A program made the translations under genes and the position numbers. The notes below the pieces were generated by a model, which worked only from the letters and a program-made list of their open reading frames with translations, did not search any database and was not told where the DNA came from. DNA of 64,000 nucleotides from Pelodera strongyloides (lineage: Eukaryota > Nematoda > Chromadorea > Rhabditida > Rhabditidae): the NCBI GenBank assembly GCA_036852015.1, contig JAANDG010000043.1:111001-175000 (forward strand), given 5' to 3'. Shown in pieces: positions 23,601-36,000 of the stretch; the first letter of the stretch is position 1, and each line of letters starts with the position of its first letter.

Positions 23601-26600
23601 GGAGATACCCGCTCTTACCCGCTCCGGTCCCTATTGTCAGCCAGTGTACTTGAGAGCTTCTATTGTTTTTTTTGTAAATGACAGTCATTTGCACATGATT
23701 GTATTTAGACAGCGAAAATCATTTGGTCGCTTATTTTTCCTTCCCGAACAGCAAAAAAATCGGTCAAGTTTCGAGAGATGTACTTCCGAAGGAGACATCC
23801 ATCGTAACATGTTTTATTCTTGTATATTCAAGCGAATAATACACAAAAGAAGACGATTTCGGGTAATACGCGTCTATTAATAGTCGTCACATCATCGTAA
23901 TAGTACATATTCTTGCTGAAACTTGTAGGCATTTGTTTATATGTAACTCAGTCTTAACTATTTATATACGCTCTAGTAAATATCTATTTCATTTCTTATA
24001 TCAACTGATCTGTGCTGTGCGAAATTGACGTGTATTTTCGACTATTACCAACAAAAGGCTTCCATGCACTTACTTGGGAAGCCATTTTAGTTATTGTCTG
24101 AATATGTATGTAGGAACACTGATTTTTTCTCTTTGCAACATTCCTCGCGCTCATTTCTAATTGCCAATATAGGCTAATCATCATTTTGTTTTATGTTTCT
24201 GTAAAATGCAATTTTACTTATTGTAGGTGTCGAAGTGATTTTCATTGGACAGGGCAATGGACACTCAGGTTGTCCTAATGGGGTGAGTTTCACAAGTTCA
24301 TTTTTTCTGAAACAATTCCCAGAAGCATCTCTTACCAACGATAATTTTCTTAATCCCACGCATTTGTAGCCGAAAAAATTATAGACATTTCCATATGCAC
24401 TCGTACACTTTGCCCACTAATTATCTTGAGAAAATGTATGAGGGCTTGATAGTTCACATGTGCACATACATGTTTAATTCATCAAATCAATTTAAACTTG
24501 TCCTTTGGTTGGTTCCCTTCGCATTACCGTATGAATATCAAGTTCATACGGATGAGCTATGCGGTGTAACTCATTCATAAACATTCATAAGATTGAAGGA
24601 ACTGATGCAGTGTGTATCCTCCCAAGTAGCGGAGATTTTTTTATCAGAAGCTGATCAAAAAAGCATTGAACTTTTTGTGGTGTTTTAATTCTTATTTACA
24701 AACTGCACGGCTACTGTTCACGTACATCGGTTTGTAGCGACTACGGGGAGCGGTCCCTAGGATTCACATCACTTTGTTTAGTTACATTATATAGTTAGTT
24801 GTTTATAGTTTACAAGTTTATAGTTTTTCGAAGGCTATTTTCCACCAACTACTGTCTATTGCTGAAGACAGTCTGAAAGATGTTCCAAGAATGTAAATTA
24901 TCAGTAATACGCAGTTAGTTAAGTTTTCATGGGTTCGACGCTTTTTTTCAAAAGGCCCTTAACAGAAAACACGATCCAACGCTTAACTAGTAACGCTATT
25001 ACCTGGCGCTGGATTCCCATCCCGTATAAATACTCGTTTCTTCCTGATAAATAATTCGTATGTTCGGAGCTCATTTAGAAAATTAGTTCCCTTTTGGGTA
25101 AAACTCTTTCTGAGAAAATCTCTGCCTTAAACTGGTTGCCTTTATTAATTAGTTTTTTTTATTAACAAGTGTAACAAGTAGTTAGCTTAATTAAAAAAAA
25201 ATACTTTTACTTTTAATAGACTATTCAGTCATTCGATGAGGAAGAAAAAGCTGCTTGCAATTCCATATTGTTCTTAGATAGGGATACTCATTAATTAATA
25301 GCTCTCTAATTAAATCGGATGGGAATCTGAGAAGCGGAAACGCGCCCTCTTCAATGGAGACATTCACGAGTAAATTTATAGTTTTGTGCGTGCTAGTGCA
25401 GCCCGATAATTCTAATTTAGTTGCTCTTTTATGAAAACAACAACTGCTCTTTCCTCTTTGGAATACTCGCTTCATTTATAAAGTACAAATGCAAAATAAA
25501 ATAAAAATTTTACTAATCGCTTACAATTGGTACTCTTTTCTTGCATAACTAGGAGCAATAGAGGAAAAAGCCCATTTTACCCGAAGCTCCATGGTTTGCG
25601 TCAATTTCAATGAGTCACCCTTCCTTCTCCCCTTTTCTCTCTCCCTCATCAACAATATCGTCATGTATATTCGCTTCTGACCTGGGCCCTCTCCGGCTGC
25701 TCCACATTACTTTAATTGAAGTGCCAAATGCTTTCCGTCAGTCTTTATTTGTGTGTGCCTTTTGCTCGTTTAGTTTCCTTCCGATCGAATTACAAATTCA
25801 CACATTGCCGTCTCGATGTCTAGTCGCACTTCATTTAGCCATTCACAAGTACACAGATGAATAAATGATCAGACCTCACTTTATCTCTATGCAATTCACT
25901 TAGCCATCCACAAACAATCTTATTGTAAAGAAACTCACAACGATTTCATTATACGCAACTTTATTTCATAGTCAATAGGCACATTACTGAGACAGGAAAG
26001 AAAACTGATACATTATGGTTATTTTTATTTTACAATTGCAATTTTTGTAAATAAGTTTCATAAATTTATGATTCAATTTGCTCTTAGTTAGTGTTATGTT
26101 GCGGTTCTCCCGTTTACGACATTGTACACATTACGTGAGTCCCTGTAAATTGCTCGCTCCGTGTGTAACCAAGGCCATTTTTTTATAATTCAGTCCCGTT
26201 AATGGGCAGTTCTTCGTAACGACTAGCAGTTATAAATAACATTCCAATGTTGTTTTCATCCAACGGCAAATGCACCTATGGAAACGAAGCAATTTCTCGT
26301 GAAATCGCGGTAGTGAATAATGAGTCGAGAATCGAATATTGTTTTATGCGAAACACATCTGGCCCATTTTTCTAACAATTTAGAATTTTACTGTATTACA
26401 CACTCACGAATACTTTCACCACCAATGGTAATCTGCCAGCTAGGTCAACGTCTGCCAACTGTAAGTAATATTGAACATATTCGATGTAATTTATACACAA
26501 TGTACATTACGCAACCAGCATCTAAGCAATTTTATGGTGGAAGGGATCGTTCACACTAATCTAATTGGATCACTTAGTTTGTATTCAAGACAACAAAGTT

Positions 26601-29600
26601 CACTTCTTCTTTTCCAGTTCCAGGCTCCGGATGATTTGTCAGTATAAGAAGTAACTGGAACTGTAAATATTGGAGGGAGTTTACGCTTACTGTCGGGGTA
26701 ACTAAAAGAGGGAGAACGAAGTGGAAGATTAATAAATCACTATTTACCAATATTTGAAAAGCCATTCCTGATTTCTGCTTGGTGTCTGTCATATATCAAA
26801 CGTGTGCCTTCTGCTCGTTTCCCTTGGTCGTTTTTCTATTGCCAATCGCATTAGCTCAACCGCGCATGGACGATACGCCGTGCGATGTCATCGAAATGGC
26901 TCACATCAAAACAGAAGGCACTAGGACCTCTCCATTTGCCGTCTAACTATTTTTATCCCCCCCGACCGCCCCTGTCTCTCCCATCGCAATTTATACTCTC
27001 CCATCGAGAATTAGTGTTTTGGCCCGACTTTCTTATGGAGCTAATAAGCAACCTAGTTGCACTCTTCACTTTTCTATTAATGGTTGAAGTAATGTGGTGT
27101 GGATTCGGCGTCATATCTGAAAACAGTGTGATGTTGAATCCAAACTATAATTTCTTGCCCGATTTATGATATATGTATTCTTTTATGGGGATGTATTGTT
27201 GCGGACAAAAACTATGAAAATGTATCCAAATTCTAAAAGGTTGTATCCAAATTTTCATGAATTTCGCCATAAACTTGCTCGGTGTTGCCATGTGCCTTTT
27301 TCAGTAATTCATCTAAAAGCGGCCTTCTGAATCGTTTTTTTTGTTGATTGAGTCGTTTGGTTGTTCTATTCATCAGTAATGAATGCTGAAAATGCACGGG
27401 GAATATGACAACAATGTTCTTATATTGCAAGTGGCCGCCGATCCATTTCATACGTTGCTCTTTGGTTATTATTACTGATCACGTTGGCCATTAATGGGTC
27501 AACCATAAGAAGAACAGGTGTTTCCTAGGTTAGTTAGGATTATTTCAGCGGATTCTATAATGTACCGCATTTCTCAACGAAAATCTTTTTAAATACATGA
27601 AGTAACTCAATCAATCATAGTAGCCATGCCCATCATGTACATGCAATTATCTGTTTTTCGAGGAACCGATGCTATTTGAAACTGCGATTTCAGTGCTTAA
27701 CTGTCGCTTTGTTGTTGTTTATTTTAACAAGAATTTATTTTACAGTAGGCCTTCCATTAGAATTTTAGTATTAACACAAATCCTTAATTGGAAGCATTTC
27801 GCAACTTCCGTACAGGGAAATACATGTTTATCCCTTATGGTGATATCACTGTGATGTATATTAGCAGCTAACAGCTTGAGGAGAGTATAAATGCAAGTTT
27901 ATTTTTGGATCCCTATCAGCTTGTTTGCGTCAGTCCCCAATCATATGTATTTGGAACATTCTATTTTCGGGCAGCTAAGAAATCATCACGAAATATTGTA
28001 ATTAATAGTTTCAAAGACCGACCTCACATTTATATAGTCATCTGCTGAGCCCCACTGCTGCATTCCTGGCGCTCTGTAGCGTCTCTGACTTTTGCAAAAG
28101 ATGTTAAATATATTTTATGGCATCATTTGCGAGAGCATGAACACGTGAACGGAGTCGTGAACACCAATTTTTATTCCATCAGTCTTCTTGCTGAGTAGGG
28201 TTGTCTCTACTCATGAAAGCTTTCTTTTCAAGTAAGCATCAGCCACCAGACAGGCCGTATCAACTAATGTAATTACACTGCGCTCGACATAAATATTTTT
28301 TCTATATATACACATATATAGCTCACGGAGACCAATCATGTAATTATCCTCAACTTTTTTCTTATTAATATAAACCATTTATAAGCGAATGGAGTTTTCC
28401 TTATTTTGAATGCCGATTCTTCCCCTAATGGGACATTCAACAGTCCCTAGATACAGGAGGCTGATTTTCTGATTTTGCTGCTTTCGCTGATCTAAAGACG
28501 CTGTTTTTTTTTGTAATAAAGTCCCCAATTTCAAAACACTGCCTTTTTTAGCATTGAGTTTTTTTCCTTAGGAGGGACAAAAGTCGAAATCAATTGATAG
28601 TCTACTGCCGAACTACGTATCTGCAAGGAGGAATATGAAGTATATATGTGCCTTTATGTTAAATGGAAAAGTGTTTTTTATTTCTTCGATATAGAGAAGT
28701 TGGTAATTTAAGATGGTCCGTTGCATATATATTGTCAAGAGAAGAAGCTGGTTTAATTTTATTTTCCTAGAAAACCATATGATTGGCTGTGAAGTCCAAA
28801 TTGTATGTATGTATAGCATTCAAGAAGAACGAAGATATTAGCAAAAGGAAGCCCCATAAATTTGCCGTAGCCGGAGCTCACAGATGTCTTTCCATGCGCA
28901 AAACACAATGTTTGAAACCCTATAATACTTTTCAGTATAGCAAATAATTACAGAATATAAAAATATGGAAAGAAATATCGTGATCCTTCAACTGCCATAC
29001 TTTCCTTCCTTTTTTTCCCCCGTAGTTGTCCAATTAGGAGCTGAATCCGGTAATGAGATGTGCATAAAAAGTAGTTGTTGTTGGCTCACATGATAATTAG
29101 CAAGATGATGAGCACATTACGAATTACGAAATTAGACCTTTTACTACAATGTACTATTGTGCAGCCTAGTGCCTCCAACTGTCCAATTTGCACGCAGATT
29201 TGCAAGCCTTTTTCAACCTCTACAATGCAGTGTTCTTTTTTTATAGCACGTGCGAATGTTTTAAGGAAAGGCGAATCATCCCAAATATGTACTATTCAGT
29301 CATCCGATTCAGTCATCCTATGGCGCTGTTAGTAATTATAGGGCATGTTTTCATCTTTGTTTTAAATTTCTATCATTGTATGTACTATGACGTGGGTGAA
29401 TTTGTCGGATGGAAGCCTTTTCCTTCTTTGTCTTATGCTCTTGTGCATCAAGTGCAGTATTGTTCTGTAATATAATCTGGGGAAAGCACGTGCGACCGAG
29501 AGTCATGAAATATTTATTCTTCCAAGCACACTTCTAGACTTCTACAGTGATTATTATTGATTATTCTTAAAACAGTGACTTTCTTTACATTTTAGTATTA

Positions 29601-32550
29601 TCATTAAATTTATGGAAAAATTATAAACAAGCTGCGTGTTTGAGAGATGACTTTGAGAGAGTTCACACACTTTTTGCTTCCATGAGGCAATTAGTCGATA
29701 GGTTGTTTCGGAAGCTCAACAATTTATGTTAAAACTTATGTTTTACTTATGTCAATAATAAGAGCACATTTATCTTGTTTCAGAGCCGTAATCTAGGGCA
29801 GTCTACCGAAACATACTTTGATACAATTACCTAGGTGTAAGCTCCTCCCCTCCCCCTGGATCGCATGATCTTATTGTCCTCTGATTGTTCACAAATGGAT
29901 AATAAATATAAACAATTCACCGCATGGCCGTTTGCTCCCGTTTTCAGCAAATAAGTGTTTTCGTATTAAAAAACTTATGCTTCGGAAGCAAGTAAATTAT
30001 TTTTTTGTGGCAATCTTACAGAGATATTAAGTGCAGCATTTAAACTCCCATACGATTGCTAATTTACTCCCACATACATATACATCGTTCAATGCCACAT
30101 CACGGATCAAACAGACCAAAACCCCCTCTCTTTTGCGCAACATCTGTTCTGAACTATAGGTTGTCGTCTCTGTAAATGAAACATATACAGTAACGTTTAT
30201 TTACATAATCATGTTAATGTTTTACAATAGCTTCCGTCATGTTTTCTGTCTCGACTTACAAAATGACGGGTCAAAATTTGTGTGTGGAAAAGAAAGGGTT
30301 TGTTCATAGGGAAAGCTCATATATCTTCATCTGCAATTCTGATTGTGTTCACAATGTTTGGACATGGATAGCATAGCGTTTTTGAGATAAAGAATGGAAG
30401 TGGCGGGCTTCCGATTATTATTTCCTTCTCCACACACTCCTATCCGAAAGGAATATTGAACAACCACAAACTGACAGCTATATTCTCAATATTCACCCCG
30501 TAGCCAAATAAAGCAATAGGCATTTTGAACATAAGCTGCAAATCCTTGTATTCAGAATTAATTAAGGCACTTCCAAGCAACGCATATCCGTATGACCGTT
30601 GTTTAGTGTGCGAATTACTTTAAAAGATATTCCCATATGCATACGAAGAATGCACCTAGCTCCACCAGGATTCAAACAGTAAGTATTTGCTGTGGCATGT
30701 TAATTAGTGGAAGCCAAATGCGAACCTAGGAATAGATCAGATAACAACGCGCCTAATTGTACTAAATTGAATAAATGAATGTTGTTCTAAATTTTTGCTG
30801 TGCAGTCATTTCAATTCCTTTCCAGAGAGCAGGTCTAAAAAATCAGCACTGCCGAGGTTAGGCCCTCACGTTTCAAATCTTCTTTCTCACTCATTATGCA
30901 TGTGTTTTCGCATCTAACCCTTTGTCTCCACTCTCTCTATTCGATTCTAGCTCTTCTGCATTATTCGTCATTTCAACTGTTCAAAAAGTTCAATTTTTCC
31001 GTGTGACGACTCTCTTCCACTTACGCAAATGTATTCATCTCATTTTTATTATCTCACCATTTATACCTTCCGGTTGAATGAACACAGGTAACATATGTAT
31101 GCACCTTTCTAGTTATGTAATTTGGATTCTTAGTCAGCCGATTCCGATTATAGTGTTAACCCGAGAGGGTGATGTTTTCTTATATGAAGAGAAGAAACAA
31201 GGCTACAATTTGTGCCTCCCTTTCTTCGAATAAGATGTGGTTCTGCAGGATTCCCATTTACAATATCTGTTCGTATACCCGTAAGCAAGCCATCTGTTTT
31301 CGAACATATAATTTCTTTCGCCTTACGCCTATATTATTGGTAGCTGTAAAATGAAGGCAACCGTATCCAAATTATTGATGAGCCATTGAGCTTGATGCGG
31401 CACATAATATAATTATATGCAATTGCTACCTCGCTTCGCAGTCGACGTTAAAAATATATATGTGATCATTTTTATTGCCTTTTTAAAACACTCTGGTAGG
31501 AACGCCTCTGCTTTGCGCTTGTTTCATATGAAACACTTTGTAAAGTCGTCGCTCCTCGAGGAAATCTTCACACTCATGTGCAATGTCTAGAATGATAAGG
31601 CACTGCAATTCCGATATAGCTTTAAAAATCACGCTCACACCAGTAATTGGTTATTATTCATTATCTTAGACCTATTGGTTCCTTCTTCTCATACACATAA
31701 TTTCACCTGCTTTCAATTCAGCCGCCTGAACAGATGAAAGGGTCTTAATTTCCCATTTTTATTTTTAGTATACTAGTCTATACATTTATCTTACTAGTCT
31801 ATACATTTCTCTTTACATATAGCGAGAAGGTTTGTTTATTTGTTTGCGTGTTGTAACGAAACAATACAAAAATTGCCCAGCAGAGCAGGTCGTAAAGAGA
31901 GCGCTGTCCTTTGGTAAAAATAGGGTCCCGATATGAATTTTTTGTGGATGTTTTCTAAGTATACCGAATGGCTTCTAGACGTCTGTTCAAAGAACATTTC
32001 TGTTTTCTAGACTTTAACTTTTTGATACGCGTACATCGTGCTAGGTCGCAAAAATAAGCTCAGCTGCTGTTATGTAAGATGTGCAACAGAACAAACGCTT
32101 CACCTCTGTATTTTGCTGCTCTATTATGTAAACACTGCTTAGCTTCAACACCTCTTTGCCGAACATCTGTGTAGGTACATATGCACAAAGAACATAAACC
32201 AGGCTGTGTAACAGTTGTTACGAGGCGCATGCGGCAAGCCTTTAATGTTTATAGCAGACCCGCTCATCCAAACATTTAGCATTGTTCACGAAAGTAACAT
32301 TGTGTCTGAAGTTTACCCCTCGATAATAATGACATTTAACATGTAATATAAACATATAGTATTGTTGTACCATAGAATTTGCTTGTTTTTTAAGAGGTTT
32401 TTCAATTCTCTGTAGACAACAAGTTGCACCATTGCCCACCATCCATGATAAGCAAACGAGATCAATCTCAATATTCGATGAGCAGATATTATTCTCTCTG
32501 CTTTATGCGAATTAACCGTTTGTAATCAGAATATAAAAATAGACTGTTTC
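20700..32550. other. About 12 kb upstream of the SK channel with no supported gene
   Basis: AT-rich with scattered pyrimidine tracts and no splice-consistent gene that I can rebuild. The block at 20760-21200 is GC-richer than its surroundings. A single exon-like piece lies at 24228-24282. Given the alternative promoters inferred for the downstream channel gene, part of this may be its 5' regulatory or untranslated region, but nothing in the sequence proves it. Confidence 0.4.
24228..24282 (+). other. Isolated exon-like segment
   Basis: A TTATTGTAG acceptor and a GGG|GTGAGT donor bracket a short open segment reading VEVIFIGQGNGHSGCPNG. It could be an exon of an unrecognised gene or a chance occurrence. 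No neighbours join to it convincingly. Confidence 0.2.
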
Positions 32551-32553
32551 AGA

Positions 32554-33095
32554 ATGGACTCATCACGAACATCCCTGTGTAATGTTCAAACACAATTTTC
32601 CCTTCAACCTCCTCAAAACCAAAGTCCGGCCAGATCGCGACCTTCAGTTTCTACACAGAGTGTGGATGCAAGTACTGCGTATAGGAAGTTTCTCCTGGAA
32701 AAGAGGAAAAGTTTCAGACAGAAGGGCAGTCTGGTATGTTTCATTCAATAAGTATTGTTTTCAAAATATGAACCTTTATTGAACTTTGATGTACAACAAT
32801 TTGTGGTTAAAACACGGTGACATTCGAAGAGAGACGTGAGACGTGGGTAACAACGACTCAAAACATCCGATCATTCTTTCAGGGCCCAACAATATCATCA
32901 GCCCCTTCTGTAGAACACGAAGACTATCGAAACATCCGATCATTCTTTCAGGGCCCAACAATATCATCAGCCCCTTCTGTAGAACACGAAGACTATCGAA
33001 CTCCGAAGCCGTCGTTCGATTTGGTCAAAAATGGAAAGAGTTTTGACTTCGGTGGGAATCTGCAGCCGGCATCTGATAGCAACGCACTTGTTAAG
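32554..33095 (+). CDS. kcnl: SK channel N-terminus form A (exons 32554-32733 and 32883/32952-33095)
   Basis: The ATG lies one base after a TGTTTCAG acceptor, as expected for a spliced-leader trans-splice site. It encodes MDSSRTSLCNVQTQFSLQ and a basic, Ser-rich segment (YRKFLLEKRKSFRQKGSL). The second exon has a 69-bp direct duplication at its 5' edge (32862-32930 and 32931-32999) that includes the acceptor, giving two in-frame acceptors. It ends in phase 0, matching the shared exon at 38239. This is a cytoplasmic, probably disordered, N-terminal region. Confidence 0.75.
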
Positions 33096-36000
33096 GTACA
33101 CACTTCTTTAAAAGAGCATCGGATTTGGTGCACAGATGCCCTTCTGTCGGATCGATCTCTTGCTATATCGACTGACTGAGAGTCCAAGAATGTTGCAATA
33201 AATGAACATGTGTGAGAACTTTTAACCCACTGATATAACTATGGACCAGTCCCTCCGCATCTGTGAGCTCCGGCCAGCAATTTCTCAGTTCAAATCCTCT
33301 CACATTACCAAATCGCACAAGCTTTCTTGAGCTAATTTTTTACTCGCTTCAAAATAGCCCGTAGACATTGGAAGATGTTATCAAAATCCGGCACCTATTT
33401 TCGAAAGTCAAGCGCTCCCTGCTTCGCAGGTGACGTATCGATATATAATAAATGAAATTCTGAATTCTTTTATTTGTATAGGATTGATTCTCATAAAACG
33501 TTGGAACATTTGGTTCTGTTTGCTTAAAGCGAAACTGGAGACGACTTAGAAGTGGATGATGTAACGGTCAAAAAAGGCGAAGGAGTGTCTGAATCCGTCG
33601 AATTAAATTTGAAAATCCCATGCAATTTGATGCCCACGGAAAACCACAACACAGAAAACCATGTTAACTTTAACAGTGTCCCATGTCCATATGTGGCTAT
33701 AGCATAATATGTGCTAATTGGATTCATCATAGGCACAAAATCGCATTCAAAAACGGTCCACATCGTAATCTTAAGATACTATTTTGTTTACACATACGTT
33801 TGATTGTTCTATTTATGCGTGTAATTCTCTTTTTCATTGCTTTTAATTCCTTTCTTCAATGTTCTTCATCGCGTCGCTGATCTTGAGATATATATTCGAA
33901 AATGTTGAACCTTTCTGGTCCTTCACATTGACAGTTTAGAATTTTGAGCTTAACAGAATGTTTGAATATTACAGTTTTTTTTCTCCGTGGGTTCTTGAAC
34001 CACTAAAAAAACGAAATCTTTCTATGTGCTTGCCTGCCATTACAGTAGTTTAACTGTTATTGCTTAACACATTATGTAGTGACATAGTAGGAGCTTTGTC
34101 ACCTAGCAAACATGAACATAAATTCTTCTCTTTTGGACCTCTGTTTCTTTTACCAAAATTCGTTTAGTTTTTTTAAGAACTATTCCGAATATTCCTACTA
34201 TAGACGCTCTTTGCCTATGCGCCCAACTCTACTACTGTACTCGTCTCTGTACTGCCGTAAGAAAATTTAGAATTAGATGACATTTTATTTTATAGCTAAA
34301 GTAAGATATTTGGTCCGTATAGTCACGCGAATGTGCGCATGTTAGGATACAATAACGGGCGGCGCAGGCAATAGCTTGTAGAGTTTTTGCTACAAAATAA
34401 TCACTTGGAATACCAAGTAGCTGCGAATTGTAGTGACAGCAGTTTTATTGATCGCACTACTTACCAAAAACATATTCACCAAGTCATACCCCCGCATTCG
34501 AAGAGATCATTTCTGAACACAAAAATGGCCGATGACCAAGAAATTGAGCCTCATAACAATGACGAAGAAGAAGAACAGGTTGGGATTCCGATTTATGGTG
34601 CTTATCTTATGGCGGTTTTAATATGCTTATTTTAATATGGTGTTGACACATAGGTGCCTTCACAAGACACTGAACATAAGGTTCATTTACTACATTGTGA
34701 TATAGTGACTAATCTCCTGTTGATCACTACGCAGTTAAAGAATCGCAGTTATTTGCACTATTAATCCTTGGGATGATCTCTGAGGTAATGATCTTCATAT
34801 ATCTTTCTGGTAGACGACGCAGTTATTTCTCACTCCATTTAGTGCATGTGCAACTACAACTAGAAGCTTTATTTGTTTGCGTTTTTAACCATGTGCTTTA
34901 ACAGAGTGACGCATTGATGACTTCAGGCTGTTGAGTAAGTAGACAATTGCACGTTACACGTAAGGCAATTTAGCAATTAAGTTGACCGATCTCTTCGACG
35001 AGAAGCAGTTCTCCGTAGCAATCGAAAGCATGCATTTGTGCTCTTCACAACGATGTTGCCATAAGTCTCCAATTAGCTAAATTATGAAGTCATAACGAAT
35101 AATAGAAAAGTATGTTGATGACTAATAAACCACTATAGCTGCATCAACCGAGAACTGTCGTGATAGACAAGTTCCAGGCTTCCTACCTTCGTACCTCGTT
35201 TATTTACGCACACTATACTTCTCGTGTCATTGCACCCTCAATTTCTTACAGTTCCTACAAGTTTTTTTTTTTCAAAATAAGATTGCTCCCTTCTTTTCCT
35301 TCTACATGATCTTTTCAGTAATTTCTTTTCCAAAGGCAGACATAGAGCATGTGATTTTGACTACGAAACCTTGGCAACCAATATGAACTAATGGCATAGG
35401 TTTATATTCAGGAATTATTAGAATTTTCTAGGAGATCGTAACATTCAACATGGAATATGAAAAACCACAATAAGTTAGAGGGACGTAGTTAGAAATACAA
35501 CGTGCATTAAGGTCAGACCAGGAATTGTGAAAATGGAGTCATGGAGGAGATCATTATTTCCCGATATGACAGTGGAAAAAAAATAGATTGAATCAGATTC
35601 CGCTGCAGAAAAAAAAGTTTTTCGTCCTGTTCAGAATAGTTCCCAGTTTTCTCATTTTACAAAGCTCAAAGGCGTACGCTTCTCAAAGGATCCTTTTCTG
35701 CTCGACATAGTATTTCGTGGAAATATATGGTTTCCAGAGGATTTTTTTCTTCCCATTTGTTAGCGAAAAAGAGAATTATACTTAATTACTCATGATTGTT
35801 GTCATTCATACTACTATACTGCTTTCGGTCTCCATTATCCGCCACATTTCAGAATATAAGCTAGCATCTACTGTAATGATGGTGATTTTGCACCATTATT
35901 TCCTTATGCAACCTATTCAAAGAATTAGTGCATGGTACGTTGCTAGTATAAAAATCTTGTTTGCGGGAGAGTTCAGATGGGCCTTAGTATCGGAGAGATT

